A DNA stretch of 14,687 nucleotides, taken from NCBI GenBank assembly GCA_023435325.1, contig JAEYRT010000207.1:1-14687 (forward strand), written 5' to 3'. The notes beneath the pieces were generated by a model. The model saw only the letters and a program-made list of their open reading frames with translations, had not been told where the DNA came from and searched no databases. Source of the stretch: Pseudomonadota bacterium. Its GTDB lineage: Bacteria; Pseudomonadota; Gammaproteobacteria; Burkholderiales; Burkholderiaceae_C. Shown piece by piece: positions 6,996 through 13,630 of the stretch. A program made the translations under genes and the position numbers. Positions within the stretch are counted from its first letter, which is position 1; each line of letters begins with the position of its first letter.

Positions 6996-8405
6996 TTACT
7001 CGTTTTCAGAATCTACCGCTGTCGCAAAGGCTGGTGCAGTCGCACTTCCGGGGGGCAGAACCTGCGGTCTGGGATGGCTCGATGCTGTATCGGGCAGCTC
7101 CTGCACCGTGCGCAAACGGCGTTGAATGGCACGTGTGCGGACATCCACCTGCTCGAATTTTCTGGCAGCGGCATCGATCGATTTGCGCGTGGCTTCCACC
7201 ACCTCCCCGAACTTGGCAAATTCGGTTTTGACCTGCCCCAGCACCCCCCATACTTCGGAGGAACGCTTTTCGATGGCCAGGGTCTTGAATCCCATCTGCA
7301 GGCTGTTGAGCATTGCGGCCAAGTTGGCGGGTCCGGTGACCACCACGCGGCATTCATTTTGCACGGCTTCGACCAACCCTGGCCGCCGCATGACTTCGGC
7401 AAACAGCCCCTCGGACGGCAGATACATGACCGCAAAATCGGTGGTAAATGGCGGAGATACGTATTTGGATGCTATTTTTTTTGCTTCGTTGCGGATCGAG
7501 CTTTCCAAGGCATTGCCTGCCGCCATGGCGCCTGCCTTGTCGGCGGCATCCAGCGCATCCTGCAAACGCTGGTAATGCTCCACCGGGTATTTGGCATCGA
7601 CAGGCAGCCACACCGGATGCTCGGCATCCCGGCCCGGCAGCCGGATCGCAAACTCCACCAGTTCTTCGCTGCCGGGCACAGTCTTGACATTGCGCGCGTA
7701 CTGCTCGGGCGTGAGCACGTTGTCGATGATGGCACCCAGCTGCACCTCGCCCCAGGTGCCCCGCGTTTTCACGTTTGTCATCACGCGCTTCAAATCGCCA
7801 ACGCTGCTGGCCAGCGACTGCATTTCCCCCAGACCTTTGTGCACCTGCTCCAGGCGCTCGCTCACCAGCTTGAAAGATTCACCCAGGCGCTGCTCCAGCG
7901 TGGCATGCAGTTTTTCATCCACGGTGCGGCGCATGGCTTCCAGCTTGGCCGCATTGTCAGCCTGGATGGTGGCCAGGCGTTCGTTGAGCGTGCCGCGCAG
8001 TTGTTCGGCGCTGTGGTGGCTGTCCTGGTTCAGACGCTGCAGCTGTTGGGCCAGCGCCTGCTGCAGGGCCGCGAATTGCTGCTGCAGCTCCTGGCGGCTG
8101 TGTCTCGCCTCTTCCATCTGGCGCACCATGTGCGTATCAACCAGATGGCGCAGACTGTCGGCCGCTGCCGTCTGGTTGTGGCCCAGGCTGTGCACCAGCC
8201 CTTGCACCTGCTGGGTCATGGCAACCATGGCGCCATCGTTTTTGCTCACCGCCATCTGGGTGAGTTGCTGGGCCCGCTCCAGATGTTCCAGACGCTCCAG
8301 CAGATCCAGATCCGCAGGTGCGGGCCGTGGCTTGAACCAAAGCAACACCAGCGCGGCCGCCATCAGCAGCCAAGCGGCCAGCATCAACCAGGGCAACCAA
8401 TCCAC
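6996..8405 (-). CDS. rmuC: RmuC-family protein (DNA recombination-limiting factor)
   Basis: RmuC proteins limit rearrangement at inverted repeats; they have a predicted nuclease-like (PD-(D/E)XK-related) fold. This copy is 469 aa. It has an N-terminal membrane anchor at about 5-23, then a long Gln/Leu/Glu-rich coiled coil at about 32-195, then the RmuC domain at about 200-430. Conserved blocks are NVKTRGTWGEVQLG (211-224), LPVDAKYP (267-274), YLPSEGLFAEV (328-338) and GPANLAAMLNSLQMGFKTLA (358-377). The tail after about 437 is Pro/Ala-rich and probably disordered. The start is GTG at 8405, chosen because AAGGAG sits 5 bases upstream. The stop is followed after 3 bases by the MFS start. Confidence 0.94.
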   Translation of the reverse strand: MDWLPWLMLAAWLLMAAALVLLWFKPRPAPADLDLLERLEHLERAQQLTQMAVSKNDGAMVAMTQQVQGLVHSLGHNQTAAADSLRHLVDTHMVRQMEEARHSRQELQQQFAALQQALAQQLQRLNQDSHHSAEQLRGTLNERLATIQADNAAKLEAMRRTVDEKLHATLEQRLGESFKLVSERLEQVHKGLGEMQSLASSVGDLKRVMTNVKTRGTWGEVQLGAIIDNVLTPEQYARNVKTVPGSEELVEFAIRLPGRDAEHPVWLPVDAKYPVEHYQRLQDALDAADKAGAMAAGNALESSIRNEAKKIASKYVSPPFTTDFAVMYLPSEGLFAEVMRRPGLVEAVQNECRVVVTGPANLAAMLNSLQMGFKTLAIEKRSSEVWGVLGQVKTEFAKFGEVVEATRKSIDAAARKFEQVDVRTRAIQRRLRTVQELPDTASSHPRPQVLPPGSATAPAFATAVDSENE

Positions 8406-8422
8406 GGCGACTCCTTAAAACC

Positions 8423-8502
8423 ATAGCTGCCAGCGTAGTACCATCAACACTTTCAGATATTTTTATATCTGAAACGCTTATGTATCAAGCGTTAGCAGCT
8501 AT
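8423..8502. repeat. Nested palindromic (REP-like) intergenic repeat
   Basis: Three inverted repeats are packed in the 105-base gap between the dehydrogenase stop and the rmuC start. The outer pair is ATAGCTGC (8423-8430) and GCAGCTAT (8495-8502). One inner pair is TTTCAGATAT (8451-8460) and ATATCTGAAA (8465-8474), perfect over 10 bases around a TTTT loop. The other is AACGCTT (8473-8479) and AAGCGTT (8487-8493). The right part (AAGCGTT then AGCAGCTAT) resembles a short palindromic element that I remember as common in Comamonadaceae intergenic DNA; that resemblance is from memory. No target-site duplication was found. It may also act as a transcription barrier after the dehydrogenase gene. Confidence 0.65.
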
Positions 8503-8510
8503 TCTTTACA

Positions 8511-9521
8511 TCAGGGGCATGAAGCCCAGCGCTGGGCACAGGCTGCGGCATCAGGCGTATTGACCGGCGTCAGCGCCGGTTTGCCGCCAAGCACGGCCAG
8601 CAAATTGTCGGCAGCCAACTGCGCCATGGCGCGGCGTGTGGGCGTGGTGGCGCTGGCAATGTGCGGAGTGAGCACCACATTGGGCACAGCCAGCAGATCG
8701 GGATGCACCTTGGGCTCCGCTTCAAACACGTCCAGGCCTGCCGCAGCAATGCGCCCCTGCTTGAGGGCCTGCGCCAGCGCTGCATCATCGACAATGCCGC
8801 CGCGTGCGATATTGATCAGTGTGGCCGTGGGTTTCATCAGCGCCAGCTCATTGGCTCCGATCGTGTGGTGGTTCTCCGGGGTGTAAGGCAGCACCAGCAC
8901 GACGTGATCCGCCGTCTGCAGCAACTCCTCCTTGCCCACATACCGCGCCTTGCACGCCGTTTCCAGCTCGGGCGAAAGGCGCGAGCGGTTGTGATAGATC
9001 ACCTGCATGCCAAAGCCGTGGGCGCCGCGCTTGGCAATGCCCTGGCCAATGCGGCCCATGCCGATGATGCCCAGCGTACTGCCGTGCACTTCGGCACCGG
9101 CAAACATGTCATAGCTCCATTTGGTCCATTTGCCAGCGCGCAGATAGTGTTCGCTCTCCGTCACGCGCCGCGCCGTGGCCATGAGCAGGGCAAAACCGAA
9201 GTCGGCGGTGGTTTCGGTCAGCACATCGGGTGCATTGGTGCCCTGCACGCCCGCCTGGCTCATGGCCTGCACATCAAAGTTGTTGTAGCCCACCGCCATG
9301 TTGGCCACGACTTTGAGCTGCGGACAGGCCGCCAGCACCTCAGCATCAATGCGTTCAGAGCCCGTGGTGAGCACTCCGTCCATGCCCTGGAGCTGCGCCA
9401 TCAATTGCGCAGGCGTCCAGACTTCATCGGTGGCATTGGTGCGCAACTCGAAATGCTGCTTCAGGAAAGCCTCCACCTCGGGTGGAATGGCACGGGCGAT
9501 CAGTACACGGGGTTTGTTCAT
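8511..9521 (-). CDS. D-2-hydroxyacid dehydrogenase, glyoxylate/hydroxypyruvate reductase-like (GhrB type)
   Basis: Soluble NAD(P)H-dependent enzyme of the D-isomer 2-hydroxyacid dehydrogenase family, likely reducing glyoxylate or hydroxypyruvate. The 336-aa length is normal. The nucleotide-binding loop GMGRIG is at 154-159. The catalytic triad is R240 (NIARGG), E269 (DVFEAEP) and H287 (TPHIAS). The substrate-loop motif VGYNNFD is at 77-83. HNRSR at 177-181, with arginines just after beta-2, favours NADPH over NADH. The start ATG at 9521 lies 4 bases after the stop of the upstream antiporter gene, so the two are almost certainly co-transcribed. The last 15 or so residues (DAAACAQRWASCP) form a small extension. 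A 2-ketogluconate or other 2-keto acid reductase is possible. Confidence 0.9.
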   Translation of the reverse strand: MNKPRVLIARAIPPEVEAFLKQHFELRTNATDEVWTPAQLMAQLQGMDGVLTTGSERIDAEVLAACPQLKVVANMAVGYNNFDVQAMSQAGVQGTNAPDVLTETTADFGFALLMATARRVTESEHYLRAGKWTKWSYDMFAGAEVHGSTLGIIGMGRIGQGIAKRGAHGFGMQVIYHNRSRLSPELETACKARYVGKEELLQTADHVVLVLPYTPENHHTIGANELALMKPTATLINIARGGIVDDAALAQALKQGRIAAAGLDVFEAEPKVHPDLLAVPNVVLTPHIASATTPTRRAMAQLAADNLLAVLGGKPALTPVNTPDAAACAQRWASCP

Positions 9522-9525
9522 CGTT

Positions 9526-10938
9526 TTAGAACCAGATAAAAGTCATCACCACAAACAAAGGCACCAGAATGCCCACGGACCACAGCATGTATCCGAAGAA
9601 GCTGGGCATGCGTACACCACGGTCTTCCGCAATGGCCTTCACCATGAGGTTGGGCGCATTGCCAATATAGGAGTTGGCACCCATGAACACCGCACCGGCG
9701 GAGATGGCCACCAGCGTCGGCGCCAGCGTGGTCATCAGCTCCACGGGGTTGCCACCCGCGGTGTTGAAGAACACGAGGTACGTCGGTGCATTGTCCAGGA
9801 AGGAAGACAACACACCTGTCGCCCAGAAATACATGGCGGTATTGGGTGTGCCGTCAGGATTGGTCACCGCACGCACCACAGCACCGAAAGGACCTTCCGT
9901 GCCGGCCTTGAGCATGGCGATGACTGGAATGATGGTCAGAAAGATACCGGCAAACAGTTTGGCCACTTCCTGCATGGGTCCCCAGCCGAACTGGTTGTTG
10001 GCATGCACGGTCTTGGGTGTGAGTGCCAGGGACAGCAGCGCCACGACAATCAAACCCGCATCACGCACCATGCCAGGCAGGCCCACATCGGTGCCGGCAA
10101 TATTGAACACCACGTCCGACTTCCACATGCCGCTCATCAACACCAGACCAACCACCGCGCCGAGCAGCACAAAGTTCAGCTTGCCATCAAAGCCGATGGC
10201 CTCTTGCGTCTGCGCACCATGCACCTGCGGTGCGGGTTGCTTGTCCTGCCGGTAAAGCCAGGTATCCAGCACAAAGAACATTGCCAGCAAAGCGCCCACC
10301 AGAAACAATGCCAGGGGCCAGATGTGCAACAGCGTCCAGCTGAAATCCACGCCCTTCAAAAAGCCCAGAAACAGTGGCGGGTCCCCCAGCGGAGTGAGCG
10401 AACCTCCTGCATTGGAGACAATGAAGATGAAGAAAACCACGATATGCACCACACGCGTGCGATGGGCGTTGGCGCGAATCAGCGGGCGGATCAGCAGCAT
10501 GGAGGCCCCTGTGGTGCCCATGAAACTGGCCAACACGGCACCAATGGCCAAAATGGCCGTATTCAGCACAGGCGTTCCCGTCAGGCTGCCCCGAATGTAA
10601 ATTCCGCCCGCCACCACATACAGCGCCGTGAGCAGGATCACAAAAGGCAGGTATTCCGCCAGCAAGGCGTGCACGAAATTGGCTCCAGCAGCGCCTGCAC
10701 CAAAAAACACGATCAACGGAACCAGAAACGCCAGCGACCAGGCCACCGTCACCTTGCCGAAGTGGTGGTGCCAGAACTCCGGTGCCAGCAGAGGCATTAG
10801 GGCAATCGACAGCAACAAACCCGCAAACGGAATCGCCCAGGCCAAAGAAAGGCTGGCACCATTCAGTTCCGCGGCGTGCCCCATGGCAGGCAGCATGGCC
10901 AGCGTTGCCGCCGCAGCGGCCCAACGCAGATAGTTCAT
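9526..10938 (-). CDS. Sodium:proton antiporter-like membrane protein (ArsB/NhaD superfamily)
   Basis: Polytopic inner-membrane transporter, 470 aa, with about 11-13 hydrophobic segments. The N-terminus looks like a signal sequence with a possible cleavage after GHA at 20-22. Two inverted-repeat-like signature blocks are visible. The first is SNAGGSLTPLGDPPLFLG (175-192). The second comprises SSFLDNAPTYLVF (378-390) and SYIGNAPNLMVKAIAE (423-438). These place it in the ArsB/NhaD (ion transporter) superfamily, which members annotated as Na+/H+ antiporter share with citrate and arsenite carriers, so the substrate is inferred only. The start overlaps the pncB stop by ATGA, and the stop is 4 bases before the dehydrogenase start. 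A linker around 230-252 is hydrophilic. Confidence 0.85.
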   Translation of the reverse strand: MNYLRWAAAAATLAMLPAMGHAAELNGASLSLAWAIPFAGLLLSIALMPLLAPEFWHHHFGKVTVAWSLAFLVPLIVFFGAGAAGANFVHALLAEYLPFVILLTALYVVAGGIYIRGSLTGTPVLNTAILAIGAVLASFMGTTGASMLLIRPLIRANAHRTRVVHIVVFFIFIVSNAGGSLTPLGDPPLFLGFLKGVDFSWTLLHIWPLALFLVGALLAMFFVLDTWLYRQDKQPAPQVHGAQTQEAIGFDGKLNFVLLGAVVGLVLMSGMWKSDVVFNIAGTDVGLPGMVRDAGLIVVALLSLALTPKTVHANNQFGWGPMQEVAKLFAGIFLTIIPVIAMLKAGTEGPFGAVVRAVTNPDGTPNTAMYFWATGVLSSFLDNAPTYLVFFNTAGGNPVELMTTLAPTLVAISAGAVFMGANSYIGNAPNLMVKAIAEDRGVRMPSFFGYMLWSVGILVPLFVVMTFIWF

Positions 10939-12149
10939 TCAGAAGTCTCCTCGGGAATCTCGAACACCTGGCGCAGATAGGCCAGGTACTTTTGGTCTTC
11001 GCACATGCTCTTGCCAGGGGTGTCAGAGAGCTTGGCCACAGGCTGGCCATTGCAGCGCACCATCTTGATGACGACCTGCAAGGGCTCGTAGCCCAGGTCA
11101 TTGGTCAGATTGGTGCCCACACCGAACGCCAGCTGGCAGCGGCCGTGAAAGCGCTGGTACAGCTCAATCGTGCGCGGAATGGTGAGCGCGTCGCTGAAGA
11201 TCAGCGTCTTGTTCAAAGGGTCCACGCGATTGGCGCGGTAGTGCTCCAGCAAGCGCTCGCCCCAGACAAACGGATCGCCACTGTCATGGCGCGCACCATC
11301 AAACAGCTTGCAGAAATACAGATCGAAGTCGCGCAAAAAGGCGCTCATGCCATAGACATCGGACAGGGCAATGCCCAGATCCCCCCGGTACTCTCTCGCC
11401 CAGGACTCGAAGCCGAACACCTGGCTGTCACGCAGACGCGGCCCCAGGGCCTGGCAGGCCTGCAGATATTCATGCGCCATGGTGCCCAGCGGCGTGATGC
11501 CCAAACGCATGGCATACAGCACATTGCTGGTGCCGGCAAACTGCCCCGAGCCATAGCCTGGTGGCGGCCGCCTGCTGCCGGTGCCCAGCTTGGCGCAGAG
11601 CACGCGCAACACCTCTTCATGCCAGGCGCGGCTGAAACGGCGACGTGTGCCGTAATCGGCGATCTTCAGCCCCTCCAGGCTTTCGCCACGCAGCAACGCG
11701 ATCTTCTCATCGAGCCGCCTGCGCCCCTCCATGAAGTCCGGCACCGGCTGGGTATTGCGGAAATACACCTCATTGACGATGGCCAGCACCGGAATCTCGA
11801 ACGGAATCACATGCAGCCACGGCCCCTGAATGGAGATATCAATCTCGCCGTTGTCCAAAGGCGTGACCGTGATGTATTTTTCGTTGAGCTTGAACAGGCT
11901 CAGAAAGTCCACAAAGTCGCTCTTGATGAAGCGCAGGGAACGCAAATAGGTCAGCTCGGCTTCCTGAAACTGCAACTGGCACAAGGCACGAATTTCGTCA
12001 CGAATCTCTTGCACATAGGGAGCAAGCTGCACGCCAGGATTGCGGCATTTGAATTTGTACTCCACCTGTGCACCCGGAAACTGGTGCAGCACCGCCTGCA
12101 TCATGGTGAACTTATACAGGTCGGTATCAAGCAAACTGGTAATGATCAT
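10935..12149 (-). CDS. pncB: Nicotinate phosphoribosyltransferase
   Basis: Converts nicotinate plus PRPP to nicotinate mononucleotide with ATP hydrolysis, in the Preiss-Handler NAD salvage route. The 404-aa length is normal for the bacterial enzyme. Seen in order are the N-terminal DTDLYKFTMMQAV (8-20), ADYGTRRRFS (164-173) and GQFAGTSNV (202-210). Next come GTMAHEY (222-228), with H226 as the expected phosphorylated histidine, then RHDSGDP (287-293) and GVGT (343-346). The segment CAKLGTGSRRPPPGYGSG (185-202) is Gly/Pro-rich and looks like a small loop insertion. ATG at 12149 is the start; no clear Shine-Dalgarno sequence precedes it. It leads a three-gene minus-strand set and overlaps the antiporter gene by four bases. 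Confidence 0.95.
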   Translation of the reverse strand: MIITSLLDTDLYKFTMMQAVLHQFPGAQVEYKFKCRNPGVQLAPYVQEIRDEIRALCQLQFQEAELTYLRSLRFIKSDFVDFLSLFKLNEKYITVTPLDNGEIDISIQGPWLHVIPFEIPVLAIVNEVYFRNTQPVPDFMEGRRRLDEKIALLRGESLEGLKIADYGTRRRFSRAWHEEVLRVLCAKLGTGSRRPPPGYGSGQFAGTSNVLYAMRLGITPLGTMAHEYLQACQALGPRLRDSQVFGFESWAREYRGDLGIALSDVYGMSAFLRDFDLYFCKLFDGARHDSGDPFVWGERLLEHYRANRVDPLNKTLIFSDALTIPRTIELYQRFHGRCQLAFGVGTNLTNDLGYEPLQVVIKMVRCNGQPVAKLSDTPGKSMCEDQKYLAYLRQVFEIPEETSE

Positions 12150-12198
12150 GGCATGCGGCCTGGGGCGAAAGCGACAGTGTAGGCCAAACCAAGGATGG

Positions 12199-12215
12199 TG
12201 AACGCCGAGCGTTCA
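12199..12215. promoter_or_regulatory. Perfect 7+3+7 palindrome upstream of pncB, possible operator
   Basis: TGAACGC (12199-12205) and GCGTTCA (12209-12215) are exact inverted repeats with a 3-base spacer. The site is about 50 bases upstream of the pncB start. On the minus strand it overlaps a weak promoter candidate, in which TACACT at about -25 from the ATG could be the -10 box. Lack of a T-run makes a terminator for the upstream thioesterase gene unlikely. The regulator is unknown. Confidence 0.4.
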
Positions 12216-12283
12216 GTGTTCAAACAGAGGGTTTCCCTTGTCTGACAAGCGCCTCACGCTATGAATTTGCGCTTTTCATGCAC

Positions 12284-12739
12284 TCACACCAAAAGTGGCT
12301 CAAGACTTTTGCGCAAAACCTCGGGCAAAGACACAGGCCTGCGGCTGGCCTTGTCCACATACACATGCACAAAATGCCCGATCGCCGCTGACATGGCCGC
12401 ATCCTGGGCGAACAGGCCAATCTCATAACGCACGCTGCTGGTGCCCAGTTTGCTCACACGAATACCTGCCTGCACCGTCTGCGGAAAAGCCAGCGAAGCA
12501 AAGTAGTTGCACTGGGTTTCAATGACCAGGCCAATCGTAGCTCCCTGGTGGATGTCCAAGGCGCCCTGCTCGATCAGATAGGCATTCACTGCCGTATCAA
12601 ACCAACTGTAGTACACGACATTGTTCACATGGCCATACACATCATTGTCGGACCAGCGTGTGGGAATGTCGCGAAACACACGAAAAGCACTGCGAGGCTC
12701 AGGCTGCGGGCGCTGCGGCGTGGCGATGACTTGGTTCAT
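12284..12739 (-). CDS. Acyl-CoA thioesterase, 4HBT hotdog family
   Basis: Small cytoplasmic hotdog-fold thioesterase of the 4-hydroxybenzoyl-CoA thioesterase/YbgC type, which hydrolyses acyl-CoA thioesters. The motif RWSDNDVYGHVNNVVYYSWF (28-47) is the active-site block, with D31/D33 as the candidate nucleophile or base and GHVNN at 36-40. The 151-aa length fits. The frame is open upstream to 12952, but that part (KKPKKGTEGRSPQS and so on) looks non-coding, and the family start is close to the ATG at 12739. No Shine-Dalgarno sequence precedes this ATG. The best promoter match (TTGCCT, 18 bases, TACACA) would place the transcript start almost at the ATG, so the mRNA may be nearly leaderless. 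The acyl substrate is unknown. The gene is divergent from the phasin gene. Confidence 0.88.
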   Translation of the reverse strand: MNQVIATPQRPQPEPRSAFRVFRDIPTRWSDNDVYGHVNNVVYYSWFDTAVNAYLIEQGALDIHQGATIGLVIETQCNYFASLAFPQTVQAGIRVSKLGTSSVRYEIGLFAQDAAMSAAIGHFVHVYVDKASRRPVSLPEVLRKSLEPLLV

Positions 12740-12872
12740 GCGGACATTGTGTAGGTGCCAGCACACCAGGCAGGCAAACAGGTGACAGTTACTGCCCAGT
12801 GTTGGTGTTGGTGGACATCTGGGCTCTCTGCTCGGGGACTGCGGAGATCGACCTTCTGTACCCTTTTTTGGC

Positions 12873-12896
12873 TTTTTTGCTGCAGCGCACAAAAAA
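12873..12896. promoter_or_regulatory. Inverted repeat upstream of phasin promoter, candidate PhaR-type site 1
   Basis: Arms TTTTTTG (12873-12879) and CAAAAAA (12890-12896) flank a ten-base core CTGCAGCGCA. The core is TGC/GCA-rich, like the sites bound by the PHA-responsive repressor PhaR in other PHA-forming bacteria (recalled, not checked). It lies just upstream of the -35 box. Confidence 0.35.
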
Positions 12897-12900
12897 GTAC

Positions 12901-12928
12901 TTGTTTCCCCAAAAGGCTTGGCTAGAAT
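12901..12928 (+). promoter_or_regulatory. Predicted sigma-70 promoter of the phasin gene
   Basis: TTGTTT (12901-12906), 16-base spacer, TAGAAT (12923-12928). The -10 box matches consensus at five of six positions and the -35 at three of six. Transcription would begin near 12935 and give an 80-base leader before the phasin ATG. The 275-base region 12740-13014 between the divergent genes holds this promoter, the TGC/GCA-rich sites listed separately, and no convincing ORF. Confidence 0.5.
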
Positions 12929-12937
12929 GCACTTCAT

Positions 12938-12950
12938 GCTGCGCTGCAAC
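12938..12950. promoter_or_regulatory. GC-rich dyad just downstream of phasin promoter, candidate PhaR-type site 2
   Basis: The bases GCTGCGCTGCAAC contain CTGC, three bases, then GCAA, close to the CTGC-N3-GCAG pattern I recall for PhaR of Paracoccus. The site begins about where transcription should start, a position suited to repression. Confidence 0.3.
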
Positions 12951-13014
12951 ATAAGCTTGTACAGGTGCAGCTGCTGTTAGTCCCCTCAGCCCTTTTTTAC
13001 TGTTGGAGAACACC

Positions 13015-13563
13015 ATGGCACTCACACCTGAGCAAATCATCGCCGCCCACAAGGCCAATGTTGAAACCCTGTTTAGCTTGACCACCAAAGCCTTCGAAGG
13101 CGTGGAAAAAATTGTCGAGCTGAATGTTGCGGCCTCGCGTGCCGCGCTGACAGAAGCAGCCAACCACAGCCAGGCCCTGCTGAGCGCCAAGGACGCCCAG
13201 GAATTGCTGACCCTGCAAAGCAATTTCTTCCAGCCTCTGGCCGACAAGACCGCTGCTTACAATCGCCACCTCTACAACATCGCCACCAACACCAGCGCTG
13301 AAATCAGCAAGACGCTGGAGGGTAAGGCCGCTGAAATCCAGCAGGGCTTCACCAACCTGGTGGAATCCACGACCAAGAACGCTCCCGTTGGTTCTGAAAC
13401 TGCCGTGGCAGTCATGAAGAGCACGGTATCCGCTGCCAATAACGCTTTTGAAAGCGTGCAAAAGGCTGTGAAGCAGGCGGCAGATCTGGCAGAAGCCAAT
13501 ATGAAGGCAGTCACAACACCTGCGACCGGCGAAGCAGCATCCACTGTCAAAAAACAAGCCTGA
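13015..13563 (+). CDS. phaP: Phasin family protein, polyhydroxyalkanoate granule-associated
   Basis: Phasins coat polyhydroxyalkanoate granules and control their number and size. The 182-aa product is almost wholly predicted amphipathic helix, has no cysteine or tryptophan, and begins MALTPEQIIAAHKANVETLF, the TIGR01841 phasin opening. The core VELNVAASRAALTEAANHSQ (35-54) and the segment LLTLQSNFFQPLADKTAAYN (64-83) match the family. The C-terminus is Ala/Lys-rich (VKQAADLAEANMKA, then TPATGEAAS). ATG at 13015 is preceded by GGAGA with good spacing; the frame-extending TTG at 13003 overlaps that Shine-Dalgarno sequence and is not the start. It is transcribed alone, divergent from the thioesterase gene. 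No PHA synthase gene is in the window, so PHA production is inferred from this gene only. Confidence 0.94.
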   Translation: MALTPEQIIAAHKANVETLFSLTTKAFEGVEKIVELNVAASRAALTEAANHSQALLSAKDAQELLTLQSNFFQPLADKTAAYNRHLYNIATNTSAEISKTLEGKAAEIQQGFTNLVESTTKNAPVGSETAVAVMKSTVSAANNAFESVQKAVKQAADLAEANMKAVTTPATGEAASTVKKQA

Positions 13564-13571
13564 GAAACAAA

Positions 13572-13591
13572 GATGGCGATCAAACGCCATC
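13572..13591 (+). other. Hairpin just after the phasin stop
   Basis: GATGGCG (13572-13578) and CGCCATC (13585-13591) pair perfectly around a six-base loop, 9 bases after the phasin stop. No T-run follows, so it is a weak terminator at best. It could stabilise the 3' end of the phasin mRNA. Confidence 0.5.
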
Positions 13592-13594
13592 CAC

Positions 13595-13624
13595 TAGACA
13601 AGATCTAGGGTTTTCCCGTATAAT
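13595..13624 (+). promoter_or_regulatory. Near-consensus sigma-70 promoter in the phasin-SDR intergenic region
   Basis: TAGACA (13595-13600), 18-base spacer, TATAAT (13619-13624): 11 of 12 consensus bases, the strongest promoter match in the window. The -35 box overlaps a small dyad, CTAGA (13594-13598) and TCTAG (13604-13608). Transcription should start near A13631. It points to an intrinsic terminator about 100 bases on, not directly to an ORF. Confidence 0.65.
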
Positions 13625-13630
13625 ACGTGC

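Noticed and set aside
6180..8426. Very long plus-strand frame (about 748 codons) opposite rmuC and the MFS gene
   Set aside because: The translation is rich in His, Gln, Arg and Gly without domain structure, and both opposite-strand genes have clear family motifs. It is a shadow of high-G+C coding DNA.
9298..12182. Two long plus-strand frames (9298-10800 and 10782-12182) opposite the dehydrogenase, antiporter and pncB genes
   Set aside because: Both are compositionally typical antisense shadows; the minus-strand proteins have intact catalytic or transport motifs.
12740..12952. 71-residue N-terminal extension of the thioesterase
   Set aside because: It lacks family similarity, covers the divergent promoter region and ends where the known family start lies.
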